DNA of 64,000 nucleotides from Progne subis subis (Eukaryota; Chordata; Aves; Passeriformes; Hirundinidae): NCBI GenBank assembly GCA_022316685.1, contig JAKJHU010000568.1, positions 62,001-126,000 on the forward strand, read 5' to 3'. Shown piece after piece: positions 19,708-33,142 of the stretch. How positions within the stretch are numbered: position 1 is the stretch's first letter; every line of letters starts with the position of its first letter. Under the pieces are notes generated by a model that made no database searches, had not been told where the DNA came from, and was given only the letters and a program-made list of their open reading frames with translations. Both the position numbers and the translations under genes were made by a program.

Positions 19708-22700
19708 AAACAAACAAACAAAAAAAACCACACAAAACCAAAAAAACAAACCCAACACTGATTTTCTTCTTGTCTTGCCTCCCTAGTGCTCTCATATGTG
19801 TTTGGTGTCTAATACCCTGCTACTTCTAGGGAAAACACAAGGGAGTCACTAGTGAGAACTGAGGGTGACATCTTTAGTTTAAACTGTGATCTAGCACACG
19901 AAATCAAAAGTAATGGTTTCAGACAATCTAGTGACTTACTCAAGGATTTGGCTGTAATTAAGTTACTGAGCCCATCTAAAACTAATCTGTTCTTCTTTCA
20001 ATTATTTAGTAAAACTACTATGGTCTTTTAAGGCAGCTATAATCTGGAGAAGCTCTTCCTCATACAGCTTAGTCAGACTCTCCACACAATGTTTGTTCAG
20101 TTTTTTCTGAGCTTCTGACAAAGTCCTGTCTTTGCACTATGCCTTGAAACCCTACAGCAAAGAGAAGGATTTAGAGATATGGGATGGAATTCTGCCTCCA
20201 GGAGCATTCTGACTTGGGTTTAGGTACTTTGCAGCAGGCTTGGGTTGAAGACACCTGTTAAAGATTAGACATCTGACGTTTACAATGGTATCTGTAGACT
20301 AGGGAGAAAGATAGATTTCTAGAGTTTAGACTTAAAAATACTGATATGTAGGACCACAATTAATATTTTTCCAAGATTAAGTGTCCACTAAACCATGCAT
20401 AAATTCGAATTACTTGCCATTTCCTGGTCTGAATCCAGGAAAGTATATGCAATACTTCAACATACGAGTGGAATTTAAGAACATATTTCTAGGCATGCTT
20501 ACATGCAACTTCTCCTTCAGTTGAAAAGTTGGCTTAAGGAATGTGTTCAAATTGCTTTTGGAAATAGATTGTTGTTCATAATGCTGTTTGGTTTATAGGC
20601 TTGCATTTTGCCTACTGAAAGTCATACACTTCCTAAACTTTTATTTGTAATTCCCTTTATATGATTTTCACTGACAATTCTCTCTACTCAAGAGCAATGC
20701 CTTGGTAAACTGGATGTGCCATGGCTTGAAGACACTGTGTGATTTATGTGGCATGACTGAGATGAAGTACACAGAAAGAAATTCAAAAGGATGCAATTGT
20801 TAGTCCTATCTTCATTAAATTAGGTAACACAAGAAACTGGATATATTTGAAAGACCCTCCTGTGATTTTCAACCCATTGTTTTAAAGATTTTTCATAGTG
20901 ATAGTGTCTCATTTTGTTGGATGCATTTTTGAACAATTTCAAAGACACCAGCTCAGCTCTGTCGGTAGTTTCCTAAAGCTCATTTCTCTGTTTCCTCAGC
21001 CTGCATAAAAGGATCTTGTCACACCCAGACCATGTCAGTGTTTGTGCCTTTGTTTGATGAGACATGCTATTGTAACTACACAAAAAACTTTCACTAGCAG
21101 TAAAATGGGCATGGCTGTCAGTCTGAAAATGGTCTATTTGTTACCACAGATTCACTGAAGTTAGAGGAGATGCAAGAGATTACCTAGATCAATCCTTCGG
21201 CTCAGAGAAGGCTCAAAGGCTTATTTACTGATTTTTATGCAGTATGTGTCTTCTGATTACTGTTTTAATCCTAGTGAATTCCTAGTGAAGTGTGTTCCTA
21301 GTGAATGTAATAAAACGTGTTCACTTTGAATTTCCAAGTTCACTTTATCTTAGAAGCATAAAAAAATCTGTTTATCTGTATCATAATCAGGACCTATATG
21401 TGGTATTATTGATATGGTATGGACATAGAAAATGGTAGTTGCATATGTAAAGTCCACTGGATTTTGTGTTCACCCAGAATGGAGGCTCAATGATTTTCCT
21501 GTGGAGCACCATGAGTGAGAAAGAAAAAAAAATGTGACAAAAGCTGCTTGAGACTCAAGACTGATCAAGTTTCAGAATTTAATTGTGGTAAAGTTTTTTT
21601 ATGACAGAAAAGTTATGGTTCCTTCTGAATTCTACCCATTCCAAAATTCCAGTACTTCTCTGTGAAAGGAATAATGAAATATGGGTCCTGAAAGAGTGAG
21701 GGCATGTCTCGCCATGAGCCAGTTCAAGCTGGGTTTAAGGTAGACCCAAACTAGCTTGTAGATTCATAGCTGTTATGGAGGAACATAGATCTGAAAGGTA
21801 GTTTCTGTCTGTTCTTTGTGCTTTTTAGAGGCATTTTTAGAGCTGTACAGTGCCATTTACAGTCTATATTTGTGAACACAGTGGGAACAGTGGCTTCAGT
21901 GAGACTGCTTAGAAACACTGCTCTTTTGTAGCTCCTCCCTCTGTTACAGAGCAGGTCCAGCTTCTAGGATCTGACCTCAATTTTTTGAAGCATTGACAAT
22001 TATAGATAATTTATTTGAATTAGTAGATTGAAGTGAGCTCTTTCTTTTGCTTGTGGATATATTGAGGCAGTTGTTTCTAGGCATGATAAATTTATAAAGA
22101 TGTGATTGACGATTTTTTTTTTTTAATTCTTAATTATTTTTCTCTGTATAATGATGAAAAGATAGGGTACATCTGATTTTGTCAGATATTGTTCAAGAAG
22201 CAACGGATTTGCTGCTAAGGCACAGTTAGTTTTGCTAATCTTTTCTGCATCTATATAGAGCTGCATCATTATTTTCTCTGATCACCTCTGCACTTGCTGA
22301 GTTTGGAATAGCAAATCTTGGAAAACAATTCATAGAGAATCTCCAGGCTGGATTTAGACCTCTGCATAAAGACAAATCTTCCTCAGCTGCATTGGTGCTT
22401 GTCTTGAGCACAGGTCCTAAACAAATTGAAGCTTCTGAGGAATTTCATAAAAAGCAGGGATGTTCAGAAAGGTATTGATTATACTGTTTGATTGCACATG
22501 CTTTCAGGCAGATTTTTACACAGGTCAATATCAAATATAGAAATATTTTAGTGATATTTAGGAAATTATTTCTTTAGGTTTATTTGGAAAAGAGTTCTAC
22601 TTGGTCACTTTAAAATGCCAGTCTCTTTTAAACATATCCATTATTGTGTCAAAACACTTCATGCTACATTTCCATGCATCAAATCTTAGCTGTGTAACAG

Positions 22701-22896
22701 TTGACAAGATTGTACTGCTGGCTTAGTAGAAGCTGAGATTTTGTCTGCCCAGTGTAAATGTAGATATATATTTCTACACATTTTATATATATTATGTAAT
22801 GCTTCACCTTTATAAAAAATAGAGGGGTTTTTGTGTCCAAAGTTGTCTTGGATTAGGTAATCTAAAAATGTGTATTCTATGTCATCTGTTGAAAGC
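17943..22896. other. long AT-rich intergenic stretch
   Basis: About 5 kb with no gene I can support. An 87-codon frame at 18,600-18,863 resembles nothing known. Simple repeats: an alternating TA/CA tract at about 19,166-19,246; poly-A then (AAAC)-like sequence at 19,671-19,756; T run at 22,110-22,123. The rest looks unique. Confidence 0.45.
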
Positions 22897-23639
22897 TGGT
22901 TTTTAGGAGATGTTTTATTGTTCTCTTGTGACTCCAGGGGGGATGGAGGAGGATTCTTTCTGATAATGGCCCAGCCATTAAATCCAGGTGAGGCAGTGTT
23001 TCTTATCTCTTTCACCACCCCTCCATCCTCCAGGGGGACATCTTCTGATAATGGGCCATTAGGGCCCACCAATGACATGACACATTCCATCATCCCATTG
23101 GGAGATGCTCCACACAGTGGGGGAGGAGCCGACTGTTCCCAGCTAGGTAAAAACTGGGACTGAAGGACACAAGGGATCTGGTTTTTCCTGGATTCCCGGA
23201 GGAATACCGGACCCATCTCATCACCACTGGACTTTTTACAGGACCATCTCTACTCCACAGAACCACATCTGTTACTCCAGGAGGATTTATTTGGACTGCT
23301 TCCAACACCCTGACCAACAGGGGGCCAGGTTGTATCCCTGACTCTGTTAGGGTTTTTTCCAGGGTTTTTGTTGCTTCTTTGCGCTTTTTTTTTTTTTTTT
23401 TTTTGCCTTTTTTTTTTTTTTTTTCTCCTTTCTTTTTGTACTACTGCATTTGTATTTTTCCCCTTTTTTTTTTTTTTTAATATTCCTAGTAAAGAACTGT
23501 TACTCCTATTCCCATATCTTTGCCTGAAAGCCCCTAATCGCAAAATTATAATAATGTGGAGGGAAGAGGGTTTACATTCTCCATTCCAAGGGAGGCTCTA
23601 GCTTTCCTGGGCAGACATCTGTCTTTCAAAACCAAGATA
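22897..23639 (+). repeat. solo LTR, ERVL-like avian family, plus strand
   Basis: The 3' end reads 'taaagaactgttactcc...tgtctttcaaaaccaagata', homologous to the end of the minus-strand LTR at 44,503-45,234. The U3 part holds a repeated phrase (tctgataatgg at about 22,956 and 23,046) and there is a T-rich tract at 23,387-23,480. Flanks aaagc (22,892-22,896) and aaagt (23,640-23,644) could be a 5-bp target duplication with one change; the terminal CA seems mutated to TA. No internal retroviral sequence, hence solo. Confidence 0.7.
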
Positions 23640-25068
23640 AAAGTAATATGCAACAACTAAATGCCTAATTATGCTTTGATTCCTGGCTTTTAAGCCACTA
23701 CCACCAAAATGATGTGCTCATGAATTTGGTGGTGTTGGTTCTTCAGAAAATAAAATCATTTTCATTTTAGGTCAAAATATTAGACTGAACCCCCTGTTTT
23801 CAACACATAAGCCACAAAGTTTTCAATATGGCAAATTCCAAAGCTTCGGCTATTTCAAAAGTGACTAGGTACAGAATTTTACTTACGCTGAACACTCATA
23901 AAACTTTTCCTTTATTGCAGACTGGAGTCAGTTTCACTGAGATAAAGCCAAGGCAGAAAAAACATAATGTAGAATGCAATAAAACAGGGAAATGGAATAC
24001 TTCTGGTAAACTGCCAAGTCAACTTTACATGAAAGTTTGCTCTATAAGAGCTTCTAAAATGTTTAACCCAGCCAAGTATGTAATTTTCATGCTGCATTAG
24101 AGTGTGTTTTCACAAAGTAAATGTCAGATCAGAATTGTGCTCTTATAATTCTCACTTACAGTTTAATCCTAAATGGATTTCCTAAATGGAAAGATATTTT
24201 AAGGTTTAAAAGTTGCTATTTGCTGCATTGTTATGCAAAATGTAACCTACACTATAGTGGCCTTCTGGCCATTCCCATTTTTATGGCTTTTTAAGGTGTA
24301 CCACATTACTTACATGTGGTCCTTTTATGAAAGGATGGGTGACAGTCCATTGAAAAACTGTACGCTTATGTAGTTTTAAAGCCTGAGATCTGAATTGTAG
24401 AAAGGTCTACATGATATATGACAAGCCATAATTTTTGCTGAATCCACTCTTCTACCAGAATTCACTTTCACTAATGCACCAGGTGCTCATTTTTACATTA
24501 CTTCACTTCTCACAATTTCACTTTGTTTAGACATCCACAATCTTTGATTTCTTTGTTATTAATTTCATTAGTTTTGTACATTTTTTTTTTTAATAGATAA
24601 CAGTGATTCCAAAAGGGATGTCAGTATTGAAGCCATGGTGATAAAATCATATGCAAAAAAAAGATTATTTTTGCTATTATGTGGTTGCACAAACAACCCA
24701 TAATTACTGCCTTTGCAATTTTCACAATTATCTTCTGCCTTTAGTTACAGTTCTAAACTGTCACCTCTCATAAGTTTTCTGTGGTTTTTGTGCTTTTGTT
24801 CATTCTTCTGGAATTTAAGTTCATTCTTCTGGAATTTAAGTTCATTCTTCTGGAACTTCAACCAATTCCAAACTCCCCAGTTCCAAGTAGGTTTCCCAAG
24901 TGCAATTAGAAATTGTTTATTCTGTGTCCCAAATCACACATACAGGAATTAGCAAATATTACTGAAGTACTCATTTTAATTAGTTTTGTGACACCATGTT
25001 GTTTAAAATTGTGTTAAGTGCATTAAGCCAAAGTTAACAAGAGAGCAAGCTGTTCACATGTTGGGATG
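23640..25068. other. intergenic with 21-bp tandem repeat
   Basis: AT-rich. At 24,799-24,858 a 21-bp unit (starting ttcattcttctggaattt) is repeated almost three times. No gene supported. Confidence 0.45.
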
Positions 25069-25644
25069 TGTTGGTTGGGATATGTTTAAATTTCATCACA
25101 GTAGCTAGTGTGGAGCTGTGTTTTGGGTTCATGTTGGAAACAGTGCTGATGACAGGGATGCTTTCACTGGTGCTGAGCAGTTTTTACACAGAACCAAGGC
25201 CTTTTTTGTCTCTCACATCATCCCACTGTACCTGAGCTGAGGGTGTATGAGGAATTGTGAGGGAACACAGCCAGGACAGCTGATCCCTTAATCGAAGGTA
25301 TGTCCTAAAACACATGGCTTCAGCCAATAACAGCTGGGGGAAAAAGAAGGAAGGGGAAGGACAATTGTGATGGTGTTTGTCTATCCAAGTCACCACTACA
25401 TGTGATGGGACCCTACTGTCCTGGGGATGGCTGAACACCTTCCCGCCCATGGGAAGAGGTGGATGAGTTCCTTGTTTTTCTCGCTTATGTGTAGCTTTTG
25501 TTTTTGCTATTAAACTGTCTTTATCTCAATCGACAAGTTTTCCATCTTTTACCCTTCTGATTCTCTCTCCAAAACCCACCAAAGGGACAGGGACTGAGTG
25601 GCTGGGTGTGGTGCTTAGTTAACAGCCAGAATTAAGCTATAACA
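25069..25644 (+). repeat. old solo LTR, plus strand
   Basis: Begins 'tgttggttgggata', runs through 'gctgtgttttgggttcatg' and 'gtgctgagcag', and ends 'gtggtgcttagttaacagcc...aagctataaca'. This order of phrases is that of a very common avian ERVL LTR, with the same layout as 48,589-49,195. Degraded; no target duplication seen. Ends approximate. Confidence 0.65.
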
Positions 25645-26524
25645 GCTATTTTCTTTTCAGGTATTTCAGTTCATGGGAACTTCCATCTCCATTTAAGCTC
25701 TCTGCTTTGTGGAGCCTGTCCTGTCCCTGTGCTGCCAAATACTGCCGATGAAATGTGTTCAGAAAATACAAAACAAACAAAAAAACCCCACAACCCAAAA
25801 CAAAACAAAAAATTCTTTATAGAATCTCTCAGATAAAATATCTATGTTGTTTTCTAAAAATGTGTTTGTGGATGTTGGTTTTACACACTGGTGTATTTCT
25901 CTTTATTTATTTTCCTTTATGTTTTAAGACACACCTTATTTATGACTACATGGAATAGGACAAACTGTCATCACTGGAGGTACTGCTGACATAAAGAGTG
26001 TCAAGTTCCAACAAGTCACAATATTCTGCAATTTTAGACTTAGTGTGTAGTGTGGTATGTGTAAATATAACTATTAAGCAAGCACCTATATCAAGTCTTA
26101 GGAATGGAAATGTAGGTTCTGAAGAAACACAGAATAAACTGCTTTCCTCCTATTCCTTGCTTTTCAAAAACATGTGATGTGTTTGACTCAAAACTCCAGA
26201 GAGGCAGTTGCAAAAAAAAAAAAAAAACCAAAAAAACCCCAAAACAACAACAACAACAACAAAAAGAAACAAAACAAAACAAAAAACCACCCACACAACA
26301 ACCCCCCCCAAAAAACCAAACAAAACAAAAACACCAAAAAAAACCCCCAAAAACCAAAAAACCAAAAAAACCACCACAAACCCCCCCACAAATAGACCTT
26401 TTCCAATGATGGCAGAAGCCAGAAGTGGAAGTCTCCAGTTAAATAAATTATCAAAGAACAGAATGATTATGACAGAAAGCATAAATTGCAGTCTGAAATT
26501 TTTATTCTGGTGGATGAACTTTAA
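25645..26524. other. intergenic with A/C-only tract
   Basis: Contains an (AAAC)-like segment at about 25,766-25,812 and a remarkable tract at 26,211-26,392 made only of A and C except for one G at 26,266. Open frames across this tract on both strands are low-complexity artefacts. Confidence 0.6.
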
Positions 26525-27606
26525 GTATTGGCAGCCCGTGGCTCGGACAGGAGCTCTCTTTGCTGGGTTAGGAACTGGCTGGATGGCCGGGCCCAGAGAG
26601 TGGTGGTGAACGGTGCTGCATCCAGCTGGGGCCAGGCACCAGTGGTGTCCCTCAGGGGTCTGTGCTGGGGCCAGTTCTGTTCAATATTTTTATTGACAAC
26701 ATGGATGGGGGTATTGAATCTTTGATTAGTAAATTTGCAGATGACACTAAGCTGGGGGCATGTGTCGATGTGTTGGAAGGTAGGATGGCTCTGTGAGAAA
26801 TCTGGACCAGCTGGATGGATGGGCAGAGTCTAATAAGATGAAGTTTACTAAGTCCAAGTGCTGAGTCCTGCCCTTTGGCCACAATAAACCCCTGCAGCAT
26901 TATAGGCTGAGGACAGTGTGGCTGGACAGTGCCCTGGAGGAAAGGGACCTGGGGCACTGGTGACAGCAGCTGAACATGAGCCAGCAGAGTGCCCAGGTGG
27001 CCCAGAGGGCCAATTGCATCCTGGCCTGGATCAGGAATGGTGTGGCCAGCAGGAGCAGGGAGGTCATTCTTCCCCTGTACTCGGCACTGGTGAGGCCAAA
27101 CCTCGAGTGCTGTGTCCCATTCTGGGCCCCTCAGTTTAGGAAGGACGTTGAGATGCTTGAGTGTGTCCAGAGGAGAGCAACAAGGCTGGTGAGGGGCTTG
27201 GAGCACAAACCCTATGAGGAACAACTGAGGGAGGTGGGGTTGTTTAGCCTGGAGAAAAGGAGACTCAGAGGTGACCTTGTCACTCTCTACAACTCCCTGA
27301 AGGGTGGTTGTAGACAGCTGGGGGTTGGTCTCTTTCGCCAGGCAGCAACTGACAGAAGGAGAGAACACAGTCTCAGGCTGCACCAAGGGAAAAATAGGTT
27401 GGATATTAGGAAGAAGTTTTTCATGGAAAGTGATAAGGTACTGGAATAGTCTGCCCAGGGAGATGGTGGAGTCACCATTCCTTGATGTGTTTAAAAAAGG
27501 ACTGGATGTGGCACTTGATGCCGTGATCTAGTTGAGGTGTTGGGGCATGGGCTGGACTCAATGATCTTGAAGGTCTCTTCCAACCTACACATTCTGTGAT
27601 TCTGTG
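26525..27606 (+). mobile_element. CR1 LINE 3' fragment, plus strand
   Basis: Starts inside the reverse-transcriptase domain ([13 protein letters not shown] phrase, then [12 protein letters not shown]) and continues through the C-terminal part: '[18 protein letters not shown]' at about 27,009, '[19 protein letters not shown]', '[14 protein letters not shown]', 'RLDIRKKFF'. It ends in the CR1 tail 'caacctacacattctgtg' plus a second 'attctgtg', the short 3' repeat typical of CR1. A few frameshifts and stops make it inactive, but it is the best preserved CR1 in the window. Strongly 5'-truncated. Confidence 0.93.
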
Positions 27607-30600
27607 TAATTCCCAACCAGAACCTCTCTGTTCTGTCTTAAATTTTTTTATTGCCAGAAGTGATGTGGATACAACACCTGGTATATTTGATAGTTGCAAG
27701 TAACAAGAGCAGAGTAGTATTGACCCCAAAAATTTAGACGGTTGCAAGGATGAAAGAAGTGTACTACTCACTCGAGAGTAAATAGACTAGTTCAAATTGC
27801 CTTGGAATCTGCAATTCACTTTGTGGCACATGTGGCTGCAATTTTTAAAAAGCATTCAAGAGACATTCTTGGAATCTATGCAACCATCTGTTGAGACTGA
27901 GAGAATTTGAAAAAAACTATGAATCACAGAATCATAGAATTTACTACTCATTCTATGATTCATTCTGAGTCAATTTATTCTAAGGAACATTATTACCCAT
28001 TTTTCCTAAACATGGATAAACCAGTACTCTTGGGAAGCATCATAGAGTAAGAGAATTCCATTTCGTGAAGTCAGGCCTCACAGATCTATTGCAGGTCTTT
28101 GAAAGAACTAAAGGTGCCATCCAGTTGTAAATACTCTTGGCTTTCAAAGTACTCAGGAAAGTCTCCAATGAAAGAATAGTAAACCACTGAATAAGAAGGA
28201 GTGTCTGTACTTGTTTAAACACAAAAACCAAAACCAGAATAGATAGTATTCGTAGAGGTGCAACTAATCACTAAAAACCCATGAACCTCCTTGCTAAGAT
28301 CACTTGTGTCTATCCATTACAGCTGTAACTGCCCTGTAAAAGGGGATGACCAATGAAATGGCATTATTGAAGATATATAGAGTAAAAACAAAAGCAAACT
28401 GAAGAGCTACTGAAGAACCTCATGAAGTAAAATGAATGATAAAGTGGCAGATGCATAGATGAACCTTAAATAATGCATGTTGGGGAAAAAAAATCTTAAT
28501 TCTTCCTACAAGGCAATCTGAGGAGTTGTGACACACCGTTCTCAGGAACTCAGTCCACACGCAGTCAGGAAAGGCCAAAAACCAGAAGGAAAGTGATGGA
28601 AAGGAGCACAACTCTATATGATGCCGCTGTACAAATCAGTGTTGGTCCCATTAAGTCCTGTGTACTATTTTGGTTGTCCCCTGTCAAAAGCTGCATCATT
28701 AGCAAAAGTTAGAAAAGAGCAATAAGCATCATCATAGGTGTAACACCTTTTTTTTTTTTCTTTTTTTTTTTTCTTTTTTCTTTTTTTTCTTTTTTCTTTT
28801 TTCTTTTTTCTTTTTTTCATGATGAACAATTAAATAGACTGGAAACCTTCATCCTGGATAAGAAGTGAATGAGAAAGAAATAACAGAGCTTTATATTGAC
28901 AAGGTCAAAAGAATGTAGAAGAGAAATAACAGAGTGGGCATCTAATTAAGCCATTGGTTAACAAATTGGGGAAAAACAAACAAACAAACTGACAAACAAA
29001 CAAACAAAACCCTACTATATGAAATCTAAAAAGAAAGAAAACACCTCTAGATTAGGAAGGTATAAGCCACAAATCAAGAGTACCTAGGAGAGGTTCTGAG
29101 GAATAAATATTGTATGATCTCCCTGATTTTTTACTCTCTCTTCATACTTACTGAACTTGCTTACCTTTGCAACCTTTATCTTTTTCTGCTGCTGGGTCTC
29201 CTGCTTGGGCATTCTTTCTGCCCATTAGGAAAAGTAACTGCTACTTGAAAATGGGACATTATAATAGCTAAACAAGACCATTAAATTATAAAAGGACATA
29301 CTCAGTCAACTTTGAGCTAATTTATAGCATGGTTATGCCCATCTCTGCAAGACCATTTATTTTACATCATTTTCTGCTCTAAATATCTTCTTTCCCACAT
29401 TCAAATGTTGCAAAATTTTAATGCCACTTATTATATAATCAGCATGCTCATCTGACTAAAGCTAAAACCTCTTGTAGATAAATCTTTTCCGTTCAGAAAA
29501 TGGAAATCCAGTTTCCATCTTGCTAGAACCCATCTGTTAACTTCACAGCATCATAAAAAATTGAAGGAAATTTTAAATACGCAGTTAATGTTTTTTCTTT
29601 TAATTCATGTGGCTAATGAACCTGCAAAAGGACTTCATACAGACATATGGCTAACATTCACGGAAATGACAGCTACATTTTTTAAGAATATATCTTTGGC
29701 AAAACAGAGAAAAATTTTTTTTGCATTCGTGGTGCCTTTTTTTTTTTTTTTTTTTTTTTTGTGCCATTAGCCAGGTATATCTGCGGGTGCTGAAGCACAT
29801 AGGAGGAGACCATCATTAAAACAGTTATTCTGCCTTTCTGACATATTTAGGATTTTTTCCTTTAAGGAGAGTTTCACAATTGTAATAGTATTTTCTGTAG
29901 ATTTGATATAGTGACTAGTTCAAGAGGAATCAGTACAGTATTTATTTCAATACTATGAAGCTTTTCATCAATCATAATAATTATGATTCTGCAGAAAGGT
30001 CTACACAAAGTTACTACTTTAACTTATAAAATTACAAGATGAAGGAAGAAAACACAAAAAGAAAAAGTAATCTCTGTGTGTCCAAGCAGTTCAATTAATA
30101 AACTACATATCTGAAGTATAGGATCATAGATTGGGTGTTGACACGTGGATATATATGCCTCAATTGTTAATCTCTTTTCATCCTGATTTTTGAAAGTGTT
30201 TTTGAATAAAAATACTACTAATGCCTTTACTGATTTTGCAGTAAGTCAATATTTATCCCAGTTTCCACTACAGCCAGCAGTAATTTACCTGTTATCAATG
30301 TTGTAAATTTTATTTAGCTTCATCCCAAAATGGCAGGAATTTCTTTTTTATCAGTTCTCATAGATATATTTCTTCATATTTCTTCAGTCATGCAATGAAA
30401 ACTTGCCAAGCCATGTGTTTTGAGACAACAAATGCATGTTAAAGAGCCATTGGTTTCAGCTTAAATCCTGTTTTCACAGCATTTCCCATAGTTTATCTCA
30501 CTGCACACTAAAGATTTCAAATTTTTGCTGAGAGCATAAATCTGTTTTCTTTTTAGATTTTTATAATATTTTCTTGAAAATATTTCTGTTGTAACTTAAA

Positions 30601-33142
30601 AAGTGCTTTCATGACCATTTTCATTCTTTCCACTTAGGAAAAAATCTGTAAGAATCTGTGTTAAAAAAAGGAAAAAAAAAAAAAAAAAAAAGTACATCTG
30701 TAAAGAAAATTTCTGACAAGGATGATTAGAAGCTTGGGAAAAAAATTACTAAAAATTATGAAAACTTGTTTTAGCATCCAAACCAAGAGATCAGTATTCA
30801 AGTAAAGATTCGAATTCAATGGGCCATTTAAGCAATTTTTCTGGTGCTGAATTGTCAGCTTTTCCAAGAATTGATGTAACGGCAATTCAGAGGAATTTTA
30901 TTGTGTTTTCAGCCATAGCACACAGAGAGATCGTCACATATCCCTCTTTGTGCCATGGCTGACAAGGTGTGATCTATATTCTGGTCGTTACCTGTTTTTA
31001 GAATTGCACAAAACCCACTCTGCACAACGAAGTACTGCGTTTTCCTTTAAACACGGAAGGAGGGGAAGACATTTGCATCTGCTGTTTGGAACATCTGGTG
31101 TGAATTTAATGATGGTGATACTTTCCCGAAGCCTTTGTTGTCAAGGCAGGCAAGGGCTGTGGGCTGCCCTGACTTGGATAATGAGTGCAGCGCTCGCACT
31201 GCGCTGTGGTGGCAGTTTGCTTCAGGCGTGTGACGGGAAATAAGAGCTCTGCAGACGGCAGGTTACATCATTATATAACGTGGCCCAGAACTGACAGGAC
31301 CAACTGGCTGCCAGATGAAGCTGTAAAGCATTTGTAGAACCCAAAGATGTTTTTCTTGTTAGTACAGCTTGTTATGGCAAAATAAAGGTAGAGTGAATGC
31401 TAGTTTCTGACAGGCAGAAGTATTTTGCTTAATTGCGGCGTAAAGGTCTATTTTCTGAGCTGTCTCTAGTATCCCTTACAAAAGCAAGGAGAAGGAGTTG
31501 AAGGAGGAAAAACACATACTGTGTAGACACAGCACATGCCATCTGTTTTACATATTCTTTCTGATTTATTATGACCTTAGTGAGGTGCCCCTCTCATTCC
31601 ATAGACTGGGGAGGGTTCAAGACAGCAGGCTAACAGAAAGGCAGTGTTCTTTCTGAAGGCTGAAATTAGGTGGGTTGAATTCCACATACTTTCTAAAACT
31701 GAAGCACTCAGTGAAACTAAGGGTATAGTAACTGAAGTCCAGGATGTATGATCACTACTGATCTCAGACTCATAGATTAATGAGTCAAGATTGAGTGCCT
31801 TTGAAATATTCTTAATATAACTTAGAGGTTTTGATTTTTAAAGCCTCTTTTTTTTTTTTTTTTTCCTCAGAAATATGAAGAACTTTCTAACTTAAAGACT
31901 CCACATATAGTTTTCATATACAGAGTAGTTAAATATTCTTACATACTGCCTATCAAGCCATTGGTAATCTTCTTGAAATCTCCTGTCCAAAAATAAGGAT
32001 ATAACCCCCCCTACATTTTTCATATTAAAAGAGACTATTTACTCCATACATCCCTTTTCCAAGATGAAAAGCAAATTCTCAGTTTTTATCTTCTAACACA
32101 AAATGCTGTATCTTTTCCTTACAGTAAGGAGATTTCAAAGCTCACCATTTACAGTCACAGTCAGTCTTTGGCTTATGCAACTGCTTTACTGCTGTACTCT
32201 TTGAACTCTGCCATTATCTTGTCTACTGAGTGTGTCAGCCATTACTCAGCTGATTATCCCCTTCTTGCTTTCAGAAACAAGAAAGAGCATCCATAGGGAG
32301 CTCTTTGGAGAGCAGACAGCAGCTGTATGCTCTCACCCTCTGCAGCAGGAGTAATTCATGATTGCTTGACTTCATACCTTCATGACATTTGCAAAGAAAT
32401 ACTATCTGCTTATTTTTGTGCCTGAAGTTTTCCCTCCAAGGCTGACCAGGCATCTGCTCAATGTATTGAGGCAATCTGTGAACAGATTTAGACAATGTAT
32501 TTCTGGTACCAGGGGTTACTGAACAGCACAATGCTGCACAATGCTGCAGATCTTGTGCAAGGTTATTACAGTTTTTCACTCTTACAAACACCTCTCTTAA
32601 ATTCTGCTCTAGAATTGGTGATGTATTACTCGTTAGTCTTCATATTTATCAAAACTGGTACTAAATTTGGGCTGCTCAAGACTGCATCATTACTACCCCA
32701 ACTTCCACTGGAGTCATATCTTCCATCTATGATAGTAATGGTAAGGGATCCAAGGAAAATGTGTGAAGTAAAACAGAGAAAAACAGCTGCAAAGATGAGG
32801 CAGAGCTTCTATTCACACGTCTCCTTTCTGTTGAAATATGAAAGTGTTTTCTTTGCCCAATACTATGTATTTTATATAGTCACCTTCCCCATACTCTAGA
32901 AGACACAAACCAAAACTGGGCATACTGTTCTGAACTTTCTTGCCAAGCTTAAGATAACAACCTTTATATATTTGTGAAGTAAGTGTTTTCAAGCACCCCT
33001 CCAAAGCAAAATACATTTTGATCTTCAGAACGCAGCCTTCTATGAGTTTCAAAATATTTATTCTTTCGTATAAGATAGTAAATGCTTGTTTAGATGACAG
33101 ATTTTGTTTGGACTATAATCATAATCACATAAAGGTTTGTAT
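27607..33142. other. long AT-rich intergenic stretch with simple repeats
   Basis: About 5.5 kb without a supported gene. Features: a 12-bp perfect inverted repeat at 27,929-27,961; a pyrimidine-only tract of about 74 nt at 28,746-28,818; (AAAC)n at about 28,976-29,010; poly-T at 29,738-29,760; poly-A at 30,673-30,691; T run at 31,850-31,864. A patch at 30,940-31,280 is richer in CpG than its surroundings. Short open frames show no recognisable family. Confidence 0.45.

Noticed and set aside
26091..26609. Gly/Phe/Val-rich and Lys/Thr/Gln-rich open frames on both strands
   Set aside because: Artefacts of the A/C-only tract at 26,211-26,392.
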